Part shown: positions 54,047 to 63,932 of the stretch, piece by piece
Layout of the letters: every line of letters begins with the position of its first letter
How positions within the stretch are numbered: the first letter of the stretch is position 1
Assembly (NCBI GenBank): GCA_943736015.1
Contig: OX031062.1
Span: 31,655,462-31,719,461 of the forward strand
Origin: Tridacna crocea
Lineage: Eukaryota; Mollusca; Bivalvia; Cardiida; Cardiidae
Reading direction: 5' to 3'
DNA: 64,000 nt
Notes under the pieces: generated by a model
What the model saw: the letters and a program-made list of their open reading frames with translations, nothing else
Databases searched by the model: none
What the model was told of the DNA's origin: nothing
Made by a program: the position numbers and the translations under genes

Positions 54047-54275
54047 TTAACCCATTACCAAACGACAATATTTTAGACTGGTCCAAATTGAAAGCATTTG
54101 CAGATGACAAAATAAAAGTGACTGAAAATTTGAAATTTGTTTTGTGAAGGGTAGAAAACATTGTGGGAGAAGGAGAAAATGCTGGTATCCAGCATTTTCT
54201 CCTTTTCCCTCAATGTTTTCTAAAGGCTTCTCTCTCAGGGGCATTAAAAGTAGGGATTGTGTGGTAATGGGTTAA
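54047..54275 (-). mobile_element. TM-A MITE, intact
   Basis: TTAA both ends. Confidence 0.93.
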
Positions 54276-54292
54276 TGGATGTAATAGACCTT

Positions 54293-54570
54293 CCTAACTC
54301 TTCACCAAATGACAAAATTTTAGACTGGTCCAAACTGGAAGCATTTACAGACAACATTTCAGATTTTGCTGCATTGATGATACAGTGAAAGTATCATAGT
54401 ATCTAGTGGGAACAAGAAAAAATATTGTTTACCCGCATTTTCACCTTCTGCCACAATGTTTTCTATGCTATCAAAAGATATCATATACACATATGAAACG
54501 GCTTCATCCTTGCTGTTATTTAGGGTCAATTAGAGATACCATAGAAATGCCTTATGGGGTAAAGGGTTAA
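54293..54570. mobile_element. Chimeric MITE: TM-A Q arm + TM-C right half
   Basis: Left CTCTTCACCAAATGAC ... GCATTTACAGACAAC; right TTTCACCTTCTGCCACAATG then ACCATAGAAATGCC and TTAA. Confidence 0.85.
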
Positions 54571-54599
54571 GAATTATATAACCATTTGGTCCCACAATT

Positions 54600-54760
54600 G
54601 ACTGAATCTTGAGATAGACTGATCCTTTGACATACAAAAAGATTACCAAAACCAAACAATTTGGACTTGGATCAGCCTGCATGGGCTGCACAGGCTGACT
54701 TGGGTTGATACTTTTTGCAATTGCATCAAGTCCCTTATTCATAGACCATGGCTCACATGT
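54600..54760. mobile_element. Copy of the GAGCC hairpin MITE, left part missing
   Basis: CAGCCTGCATGGGCTGCACAG-GCTG dyad, end CATAGACCATGGCTC. Confidence 0.65.
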
Positions 54761-54905
54761 ATTAGCAGATGCGAGATCTGCCTACACATTCTGATCTATA
54801 CCTAAACAGCCTGTAGATAGCCTTTCAAAGGGATCAATGAGGAATGAAATCATTGTCATGTTTCACATGAGCTGGGACAGGTTTTCAGCCATTTGTCTTA
54901 TCATT

Positions 54906-55135
54906 ATAAATCTTTACCAAACGACAAAATTTTTTAATCGACCAAATTGAAAGCATTTGCAGTCGACAAAGTCATTGTATCTCAAACAATGATTTTTGTC
55001 TGTGACAGGGTAGAAAACATTATGGGAAAAAAGGAGAAAATGCTGGTTAACAGTATTTTCTCCTATTCCCACAATGTTTTCAAAAGGCCTCTTCATATAG
55101 TTGTTAAAACACAGGATTGTGTGGTAAAGAGTTGA
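54906..55135 (-). mobile_element. TM-A MITE
   Basis: Left end CTTTACCAAACGAC, right TTGA. Confidence 0.9.
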
Positions 55136-55360
55136 CCCTTTACCAAACAATCCCTGGTTTTTACGACCCTGAGATAGAAGCCTTTTGAAAACATGGTGGG
55201 AAAAGGAGAAAATGCAGGAAACCAGCATTTTCTCCTTTTCCCACAATGTTTTCTACCCTGCTAGAAACAAATTTCAATTTCTAAGTTACGTTTATTTTGT
55301 CGTCTGCAAGTGCTTTCAATTTGGTCCAGTCTAAAATGTTGTCGTTTGGAAAAGAGTTAG
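55132..55360 (+). mobile_element. TM-A MITE
   Basis: Shares TTGA 55132-55135 with the previous copy; right TTAG. Confidence 0.92.
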
Positions 55361-55515
55361 CTCTGTGAGGATGCCAGGATACCAGCTGATTTGGCAGATT
55401 GTTATTGGTTTTCAATAATGAATGATTTAGTTGCTGGAATTGTGGTCCTGGGTAACAGCTACACCTGAATAATTTCTACCCAGTGTTACCCTTCATCCTT
55501 TCATCCCTGTGCTTT

Positions 55516-55576
55516 AACACTTTACCAAACAATCCGGAATTTTAAAAAGCCTGGCAGAGGTTTCAAAAAACAATCT
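55516..55576 (+). mobile_element. TM-A left-arm fragment
   Basis: TTAACACTTTACCAAACAAT, then cut by a helentron-like head. Confidence 0.7.
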
Positions 55577-55634
55577 AGAACAAGAGCTTTCAAGACCAGT
55601 GCATGTACACCCAAAGGGGCTTGTCAGTAAAATG
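55577..55634 (+). mobile_element. Helentron-like head fragment
   Basis: ACAAGAGCTTTCAAGACCAG to GGGGCTTGTCAG, as at 47279 and 47507. Confidence 0.65.
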
Positions 55635-55636
55635 GG

Positions 55637-55865
55637 TTAACCCATTAGCACACAATCCCTACTTTTAACGCCCCTGAAAAAGAAGTCTTTAGAAAACATT
55701 GTGGGAAAAGGAGAAAATGCTGGTAACCAGCATTTTCTCCTTTTCCCACAGTGTTTTCTACCATTCCCAGAACAAATTTCAATTTTTCAGTCACCTTTAT
55801 TTTGTCATCTGCAAATGCTTTCAATTTGGGCCAGTCTAAAATTTTCTCGTGTGGTAAAGAGTTAA
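55637..55865 (+). mobile_element. TM-A MITE, intact
   Basis: TTAA both ends. Confidence 0.93.
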
Positions 55866-56781
55866 AACCTAGAATGCCTACAGAGATCCAAATTTTAAAA
55901 GTCACATGCACAAGTGCACATCATGGAGATTCATTGTGGTAAGTTTGAACTTATTCTGATGGAAACTGTAAGAGAAATTGCGCATACAATATAATTGCTA
56001 AAAGCAGGACAGACAACCAGGCCATAATATAATACAAGTGGCTTCTTTAAAAAATAAGCCAGGAGAGGTCGACATCATTTTTTTCTAATACTTTTTATGC
56101 TTTTAGGTTAAATATAATCTAGGTACATGTAAAGAAACAAGAAACAATAAACGGGTAGTTGAAATCTGTGCAGTTGTAAATACACATTCATCAAAGTGGA
56201 TGGCAAAAACAGGATTCCGTATTCATCCGTCCTTGTAATTTATGTAAGTCACACGACCTTCTTCCCGCGTTTTAAGGTCACGTGATTTTTTCCGCTGTGT
56301 TCGTTTCTATTTTTAACGAAATTCTTTTTTCTTTTTCTTCTTTTTGTTAAGATTTAAGATTGTAATACAAAATTAAAATTGTTGGAAAGGGAATATGCAA
56401 TTAAATCCTTACAATTTTGTTGAAATTCGTGATATAGAAACAAACCACGTCTATTTCCTATTTCAGTTTTTAGACTTCGATTTCTTTATAAAATCATGAC
56501 GAAACAGACTGTGTATCCGAACAATTCCCCTACAAAGATTGGATTTAGACAGCAATTTCTGAGGCAGTCTGCCTTTTAAACTCAACAATGTTGGAGAGGT
56601 CTGATGACCTCTCCAATGACCCTCCAGGCATATAAAAAGGAGAACATGCTTGTTCTATGGAAACTAATAGCAAATTTTTGACCAATGACAAACAGATACA
56701 ACATATTAATACAAGGAACTGAAGAAAAGGTAAACATCATGTTTGAATAAAAAATTCAGGGAAAGGAGCAATTTGCTTGTG
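55866..56781. other. Gap: no gene; promoter-like patch
   Basis: GGTCACGTGA (56277-56286) sits beside a GC-richer patch and pyrimidine-rich tract (56225-56350). A TM core scrap lies near 56630. No coding sequence identified downstream. Confidence 0.35.
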
Positions 56782-57010
56782 TTAACTCTTTACCACACGA
56801 GAAAATTTTAGACTGGTCCAAATTGAAAGCATTTGCAGACGACAAAATAAAGGTGACTGAAAAATTGGAATTTGTTCTGGGAAGGTTAGAAAACACTGTG
56901 GGAAAAGGAGAAAATGCTGGTTACCAGCATTTTCTCCTTTTCCCACAGTGTTTTCAAAAGGCTTCTTCCTCAGGGGCGTCAAAAGTAGGGATTGTGTGGT
57001 AATGGGTTAA
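56782..57010 (-). mobile_element. TM-A MITE, intact
   Basis: TTAA both ends. Confidence 0.93.
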
Positions 57011-57125
57011 GCAAGTGCTACCGTATTTATTAGTTAGTTTCTTCAACAGGGACATGAAAAGTCCAACTGGTACAGTGGTGGCTTTTCTATTTATTACTCT
57101 TGAAATCTTTCTATACTGGTATACT

Positions 57126-57579
57126 TTAACTCTTTACAACACAATCCTGACTTTTAACCCATTACCACACAATCCCTACTTTTGACGCCCCTGAGAAAGA
57201 AGCCTATAGAAAACATTGTGGGAAAAGGAGAAAATTCTGGTAACCAGCATTTTCTCCTTTCCCCACAATGTTATCTACACTTCACAAAACAAATTTCAAA
57301 TTTTGGGTCACTTTTATTTTGTCTTCTGCAAATGCTTTCGATTTGGACAAAGCTAAAATTTTGTCGTTTGGTAATGAGTTAACAACCCTGAGAAAGAAGC
57401 CTTTTGAAAATATTTTGGGACAAGAAGAAAATGCCGGTAAACAGCATTTCCTCCTTTTCCCATAATGTTTTCTACCCTGCTGGAAACAAATGTCAAATTT
57501 TAAGATTTGTTTATTTTGTTGTCTGCAAATGCTTTCAATTTGGAACGGTATAAAATTTTGTCATTTGGTTAAGAGTTGA
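57126..57579 (+). mobile_element. TM-A MITE hosting a second TM-A
   Basis: Left arm 57126-57157 continues at 57383 with CAACCCTGAGAAAGAAGCC and runs to TTGA; interrupted at its internal TTAA. Confidence 0.92.
57154..57382 (+). mobile_element. TM-A MITE, intact, nested
   Basis: TTAA at each boundary is the duplicated target. Confidence 0.95.
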
Positions 57580-57957
57580 ATCAATGCATATAAACTGAAA
57601 ATTTAAAGGTTTTGTGTCTAAAGGTAATTATATTTCTTGCAATATCAGCAAGTGTGCGTTCATGATGATGCTGAAATTTTTGGGCTGTTCAATACCATAC
57701 CTGGCTGTCACAGGCCAATCTCTCCCGCCCTACCTGTTGCTTTATCGATGATTCAGAAAAAAGAACCAAAGTATACTGGTAGATATCTGTAACATCCTAT
57801 CGGTTAACCCATTGACCACACAATCCTTTTGACGACCCTGAGGAAGAAGCCTTTAGAAAACATCGTGTGAAAAGGAGAAAATGCTGCTAATCAGCATTTT
57901 TCTCCTTTTCCCAAGATGTTTTCTACCCTTAACAAAACATTCATATTTTCAGTCACT

Positions 57958-58405
57958 TTAACCCTTTATCAAACAATCCCTGGTTTTTACGACCCTGAGA
58001 TAAAAGCCTTTTGAAAACATTGTCCGAAAAGAAGAAAATGCAGCATTTTCTTCTTTTCCCACAATGTTTTCTACTCTGCTGGAAACAAAATTCAGTATTT
58101 GAATTTGCATGTAATCCTTTCCCAAACGACAAACTTTTGGACTAAACCAAATTGAAAGCATTTGTAGACAACAATTCAACTCTTGCTGAAGAGATGATTT
58201 CTGTCTCTGATAGGGTAGAAAACATTGTGGGAAAAGGAGAAAATGCTGGTTACCAGCATTTTCCCCTTTTCCCACATTGTTTTCAAAAGGCTACTATTCC
58301 AGACCCGTAAAAAACCAGGGATTGTTTGGTAAAGGGTTAATTTGTCGTCTGCAAGTGCTTTGAGTTTGGACCAGTCTAAAATATTGATGTTTGGTAAAGA
58401 GTTCA
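57958..58405 (+). mobile_element. TM-A MITE Y, middle shell
   Basis: TTAA left, TTCA right; interrupted at 58111-58340. Confidence 0.9.
58111..58340 (-). mobile_element. TM-A MITE Z, innermost
   Basis: GTAA left, TTAA right; Q arm left, core complete. Confidence 0.93.
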
Positions 58406-58609
58406 TTTTGTTCTCACTTGTCAGCAAATGCTTTGGATTTGGACAAATCTAAAATTTTGTCGGTTGGTGATGAGTTAATACAGTATCCCCTGCAGATGTC
58501 TCTCTTTCATCTTGCAAACAACCTCTTTTTAAAACTTAACAGCAAAGAAAGAAATTGCTTATTATGAGAAATTCGGTTTTGCCACAGTGTGTTCTTTTTC
58601 ATTGTTACC

Positions 58610-58770
58610 TTAACTCTCTGTCGAATAAAATGCTGGATACTAACAAAATACCGGTACCCAACTTTTTCTACTCTTTCACGGGGAAATCTCACCATTCAAG
58701 CCCATGTTATTATCTGCAAAAGCTTTCAATTTGGGAAAGTCTAAAATTTCTTGTACGGTAAAAGGATTAA
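58610..58770 (+). mobile_element. TM-A MITE, degenerate
   Basis: Q arm ATTATCTGCAAAAGCTTTC to GGTAAAAGGATTAA; core mostly lost. Confidence 0.6.
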
Positions 58771-58996
58771 CCCTTTACCAGACAACAAAATGTTAGCCGT
58801 ATCAAAACTGAAAACATTTTCAGACAAGAATTTCAGCGTGGCTAAGATGGTGCAATCTTGCCTTTATGGAGTACAAAACATTGTTGGAAAAGGAGAAAAT
58901 GCTGGTGACCAGCATTTTCTCCTTTTTCCCACAATGTTTTCAAAAGGTCTGTTCTATAGGGTCGTTAAAACTATGGATTGTTTGGTAAAGGGTTGT
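58767..58996 (-). mobile_element. TM-A MITE
   Basis: TTAA left, TTGT right. Confidence 0.92.
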
Positions 58997-59006
58997 GACT
59001 TATAGA

Positions 59007-59230
59007 TTAATACCACACAATCGCTACTTTCGACGACCCTGAGAAAGACGCCTGTAGAAAACATTGTGGGAAAAGTAGAAAATTCTAGTAACCAGTATTT
59101 TCTCCTTTTCTCACTATGTTTTCTACCCATCACAAAACAAATTTCAAATTTTCAGTTACTTTTATTTTGTCTTCTGCAAATGCTTTTAATTTGGACAAAC
59201 CTAAAATTTTTTTGTTTGGTAATGAGTTAA
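59007..59230 (+). mobile_element. TM-A MITE
   Basis: TTAA both ends; lies at the edge of a SINE. Confidence 0.92.
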
Positions 59231-59733
59231 TGCCATTTTCATCACTATTTCAGTTAAGCTGCGCTGGCCAGTGCACCTATCCATGATTTAAGCCATTACC
59301 ACACAGTCCCTACTTTTAACGACCCTGGGAAAGAAGCCTTTAGAAAATATTGAGGGAAAAGGAGAAAATCCTGGTAACCAGCATTTTCTCCTTTTCCAAC
59401 AATGTTTTCTACCCTTCACAAAACGAATTTCAAATTTTCAGTCACTATTATTTTGTCGTCTGCAAAACGCTTTCGATTTGGACAAACCTAAAATTTTGTC
59501 GTTTGGTAATGACTTAACCAGGAATGTCTTTTACCAGTACTCCACACAATATTCTCCCCAAGGCACCTGTAGCTTTCTCACATAACTATTGGTGAAACTG
59601 TAGTCAGCGGTGAGAGACAAATAAATCCAGTCGAAATGACGGTCATCAATTCTCGGAAGGAAATGGGCCATGCAAGGGATCACACCCTCAAGCCCCGTAT
59701 GCTACTTACCGAGGTGCGGTGGTCCAGCTAAAA
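59231..59733 (-). mobile_element. tRNA-derived SINE split by a TM-A
   Basis: Tail 59231-59287 and head side 59518-59733 together match 18607-18900; head reduced. Confidence 0.75.
59288..59517 (+). mobile_element. TM-A MITE nested in a SINE
   Basis: TTAA both ends, clean insertion. Confidence 0.93.
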
Positions 59734-59970
59734 AGGGGATAAGACTAAATTCCTATTTCTGTAATCTGCATCAAATTGTTTTCAGACGTAATGAAACATC
59801 TAATCTGATATGGTATGATTATTTATGCCATTACCGGTAATGAAGTACACCTACTGTTTTTATATTACATCACTGGATAATTAATTAAACAAATCACAGT
59901 TGTATTTTTTCCTGAATCAATAAATACACATGTAGCATTGAACAATACCTATCAAAACAATGGTATTAAG

Positions 59971-60197
59971 TTAACTCTTTACCACACGACAAAATTTTAG
60001 ACTGGTTCAAATTGACAGCATTTGCAGACGACAATAAAAGTGACTGAAAAATTGAAATTTGTTCTGGGAAGTGTAGAAAACACTGTGGGAAAAGGAGAAA
60101 ATGCTGGTTACCAGCATTTTCTCCTTTTCCCACAGTGTTTTCAAAAGGCTTCTTTCTCAGGGGCGTCAAAAGTAGGGATTGTGTGGTAATGGGTTTA
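59971..60197 (-). mobile_element. TM-A MITE
   Basis: TTAA left; right GGTAATGGGTTTA. Confidence 0.92.
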
Positions 60198-60427
60198 CTC
60201 TTTACAAACAACAAAATTTTGGACCAGTCAAAACTGAAAGCATTTGCAGACGAAAAAATAATAATGAACCAGGTATAAAAATTTGATTTTGAAAGGGTAG
60301 AAAACATTGTGGGAAAAAGAAAAAATGCTGGTAACCAGCATTTTCTCCTTTTCCCACAATCATGTTTTCAAAGAATTTTTTTTTCTCAGGTTTGTTAGAA
60401 GTGGGGATTGTTTGGAAAAGAGATAAC
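60194..60427 (-). mobile_element. TM-A MITE
   Basis: TTTACTCTTTAC left, ATAA right; core carries an extra CAT. Confidence 0.9.
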
Positions 60428-60886
60428 CCATTGGCACATGGTAAAATTTTAGTCTTATCCATTTTGAGGGAATTTACAGACTTGTATCCAATATAATACA
60501 TGTAGATTCAGTTCTTGCAAAGGTAGAAAATATTGTAGAAAAAAGAAAATGGTGGTTACCAGTATTTTCCTTTTTTTCTCACAATGCTTTTAACCCTTTA
60601 CTCCATAGATACTCATTTTGATGCATCAACAACAGACAGCTTTTGAAAACATTGTGGGAAAAGGAGAAATTGCTCGTTACCGAAATTGCTCGGAACGAGC
60701 AATTTCTCCTTTTCCCACAATGTTTTCCACTCAATCAGATATTTGTATCCTCATTTGTCCATATTTTTGACATCATATCTTTATTTGCTGCTGAAATGGA
60801 AGAGCCTCGAATTGGCATAACAGGTAAACGGTTAAAATCTTCCTTCTCATGGTCATTAAACTCAGGATTGTTTGGTAAAGGGTTAA
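60424..60886 (-). mobile_element. TM-A MITE hosting a TM-B
   Basis: Left ATAACCCATTGGCAC to CACAATGCTTTTAA; right arm TCATTAAACTCAGGATTG to TTAA after the insert. Confidence 0.85.
60590..60835 (+). mobile_element. TM-B MITE, nested
   Basis: TTAA both ends; one core arm partly duplicated (GAAATTGCTCG twice). Confidence 0.92.
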
Positions 60887-61020
60887 ATCTTTGCCAAACA
60901 ATACAAATATCTTAGGCCCATCTGAATCAACAGATAATAAATGATGCTAAAATAATAAGACTGTCTGAAAAATTGTGGGAAGAGGACAAAATGCCAAATG
61001 CAGGCAATACCAGGAAGTGT
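60883..61020 (-). mobile_element. TM-A MITE, degenerate
   Basis: TTAAATCTTTGCCAAACAAT left, GTGGGAAGAGGACAAAATGC core half. Confidence 0.55.
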
Positions 61021-61039
61021 TTCATGAACTACAGAGTCT

Positions 61040-61267
61040 TTAATTCTTCACCACACAATGCCGACTTTGAAGGACCCTTGAAAAGAGGCCATTTTAAAAC
61101 ATCGTCGGAAAAGGTATGCTGGTGACCAACATTTTCTCCTTTTCCCACAATGTTTTATACCCTACCATAGATAGGTTGAACCATTGAGCTACACTGAAAT
61201 TGTAGTCTGCAAATTCAATGATTTTAACTATGACAAGTCTAGAATATTGTCATTTTGGGAGAGAGTC
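61040..61267 (+). mobile_element. TM-A MITE, right end lost
   Basis: TTAATTCTTCACCACACAAT left; core right arm good. Confidence 0.85.
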
Positions 61268-61289
61268 AAAAAAAAAATTATGCCGTAAA

Positions 61290-61450
61290 AAATTAATGGG
61301 TTTGTTAGTATGGTGTGTAACACTGTTTTCAAAATTTCAGTGATATTGTAGTGTCTACTGCACTTTTCTGTGCTTTCGTGGAGTTTCTCAGACCATTTCT
61401 TTGCACAAAGCTGCTGGATGCTTTCCCACATGAGCATCAGAGAAGGAAAG
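61290..61450 (-). mobile_element. SINE tail fragment
   Basis: TTTCGTGGAGTTTCTCAGAC and GCTTTCCCACATGAG match the 18607 SINE; cut by a TM-C. Confidence 0.6.
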
Positions 61451-61452
61451 TG

Positions 61453-61682
61453 TTAACCCTTTACCCCATAAGGCATTTCTATGGTATCTCTAGTTGACCC
61501 CAAATAACAGCAACGATGAAGCCGTTTTTTTATGTGTATAGGACACCTTTTGATAGCATAGAAAACAATGTGACAAAAGGTGAAATTGCTCGTCACGAGC
61601 AATTTCACCTTTTGCCACAATGTTTTCCAAAGGCTCCTACAAGCAATGCGTAGAAACGAGTATCTATGGAGTAAAGGGTTAA
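61453..61682 (-). mobile_element. TM-C MITE, intact
   Basis: TTAA both ends; core arms differ at one site (GTGAC left, GCCAC right). Confidence 0.93.
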
Positions 61683-61813
61683 ACTTGAGTACATTGTAGA
61701 TAGACGGAACTGGTAACATATTACAAATCTTATCAGAATAGATGTTTTTACTCATGCAAAATTTTCAATAGAGCTGTTTAAAGATAAAAATTCTCCAAAT
61801 ACTTTAATCTTCT

Positions 61814-62030
61814 TTAACCCTTCATCAAACAATCATGTTTTTTTTTCATGATCTTTATGAAAAGGCTTTAAAAAATATTGTGGTATAAGAGAAATCTTTT
61901 AGTTATTTGGTACAGAGTTACATCCTTACAAAACATCAAAAGTAAAATTGAACACATTTGCATACTACAAATTAAATGTAGCAGAACTGATTGAATTTGG
62001 AAAAATGGGATTGTGTGGTAAAAGGTTCAG
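61814..62030. mobile_element. Two core-less TM remnants in tandem
   Basis: P-type ends at 61814-61920 and Q-type left arm plus P-type end (GGGATTGTGTGGTAAAAGG) at 61921-62030. Confidence 0.55.
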
Positions 62031-62394
62031 ATATAAGAACATATATGCAGAAAACAAAATTTATGGCTTTGAAGGAGATAAAGCAAACATGATAAGTAAA
62101 CATGTCCCTTTAAGAGACAGTTATTTCATCTATTTCTTCAAGATCTACAGCCATAAGCTTATCACATATTTTTTCCTATCTACATTTTCAAATTTTAAAA
62201 GAAATAACAGGCGATAGGCTTGAATCATTTACCAAACAGTCGACAAAATGAGTGGTAAAAAGTGTTGCAAATAAAGTCTTCTCCTTGTTCTGTTCAAGAA
62301 AATTTGAAGTTAAATTAAATGAACATTCATGGTCAGATCAAACCCTACAAAATTAACATTGCTGTTTTTTCAGTTGGTTGTAATCAAGTTAAAC
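62031..62394. other. Gap: no gene
   Basis: A short TM left-end scrap near 62225; otherwise unassigned AT-rich sequence. Confidence 0.3.
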
Positions 62395-62632
62395 ACCATT
62401 ATCAAACAGCATCAGTCTTTATGGCAGTCAGTGCACCTATGCATGTCTTCCCTGGCTTTCTCGTTCCAACACTGACACAACTTACTTTCCAGGCTATTGA
62501 CTACTTTTCTCACATGCATTAGAAGTGAGAGGAAAACAATCACTGGAAAGAAAGTTTGTTTCAACACAGTATCAGACCAGACCAGCAAACGCCAGGTCAT
62601 GAGTCAGATAGCCTAACCACTGAGTTACCCAG
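62395..62632 (-). mobile_element. tRNA-derived SINE
   Basis: Minus-strand head GGGTAACTCAGTGG; body AACTTACTTTCCAGGC, as at 44942. Confidence 0.7.
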
Positions 62633-63754
62633 GGTAAGCTGTTTTTTTTTCACTGATTCTTTTGCATAGAAGTTGAAAGGGTAGATCAAGAAAAGGTTGA
62701 TTACTAGTATTCTATGCAATGTGCTCTTGACCTATAGTGTTCTCAGTTGATGAATCCTGAGTTCAGGGCTACAGATGTGAATACTAAAAGCACCAACAGA
62801 CATTCTCAGTCAAGAACTAACAACCTAATAGTTGCAGAATGTCTCGGTTAAAGACGTTTTCAGTTGTAATTTCTGCACATCACTTTGGCGATTTCAAGGG
62901 AGACAATAACAGACAGTAACTCTTCTCAAAGAAGGTACCGGTACTTGTATACAGTTTGGACAATACCTTGAATTTCGGATACGGTACTTTTCGAAGTGAA
63001 GAATGAGTCTACAATAACAACTTAATGGACATTTTGCAAAAAGATCTAAAGGGGAAAAGATCAGAAGAATACAGGAAAGTTTTCCGTGTTATCGACTTTC
63101 TCAGAGACTAGAGTCTTATTGACAGTGCCGATCGGTCTGAGTGCCCAACGGTTACTTTGGAAACGGCCATTTCTCAAAGAAATCTTAACACATCAACATA
63201 TCTTTTTCTTCTCATTTTTGTACTTACCATTTAATTTTACTACCCATACCAAAAAATTAGAAAATTCTATGAAAGGATTAAATTTTCACAAAACTGTAGA
63301 AAACGTCTAAGTGGATAGCGCAATGTATGCCTGCAATCTTCTTTCAAGACAGCATTGTATGGCTTGAAATATGGAAAGGCTAAGTTCAATGAAGTTCATG
63401 AAAACCACGTTGAAAAGAAATTAATGGTTAACAACCTGTCCTTGAACATACTTCTACAGAGGTGGAGAACGTTTTCAAGTGTCCTGGTACATGTTAAATT
63501 ATCTCTCAAAGGATTTATTTTCTACGGAAACAAAGAACATGGCAACCAAAGAGGGCTTGTGGTAACATAATTGTAAAATACATCATAGAATTAAAAAGCT
63601 TTTTGAAACACAACAACTTAAACAAGCTTATCTATGAACATGTTAGTAAAATCATGGGCCAGTATCCGGATACCTGAAAAACCTTTTTATTGGTATGTAT
63701 CTCAGACATATGATAGTTTTCTACCGAACAATCAACCAACAAACCTGTACTACA
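62633..63754. other. Gap: no gene recognised
   Basis: Mixed sequence with short open frames on both strands; none has a familiar domain or convincing splice sites. Confidence 0.3.
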
Positions 63755-63932
63755 GTGGCCATGAGAATGAAAACATTGTAGAAAAATGGGAGTGTTGGGT
63801 TACCTCTGCCCATGATGTTTTCTACCACTTTAAGACAGATGTCATCTTTGAAGCACACTATATTTTTAGATATTAATCTACAATTGCTTTTAACTTGGAT
63901 AAGTCTAATTTTGTTGTGCAATAAAAAATTTA
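63755..63932 (+). mobile_element. TM-A MITE, P arm and centre eroded
   Basis: GAAAACATTGTAGAAAAATG, Q arm to AATTTTGTTGTGCAAT. Confidence 0.65.

Larger units (their letters stand above)
57804..58478 (+). mobile_element. TM-A MITE X, outer shell of a three-deep nest
   Basis: Left part to TTTCAGTCACTTTAA (57961); right part resumes at 58406 with the TGCAAATGC-like Q arm and ends in TTAA. Confidence 0.9.

Noticed and set aside
2558-61437. Dozens of similar 60-110 codon frames with words like GKGENAGYQHFLLFPQCF
   Set aside because: All are translations of the TM palindrome core; identical peptides in many contexts, both strands open because of symmetry.
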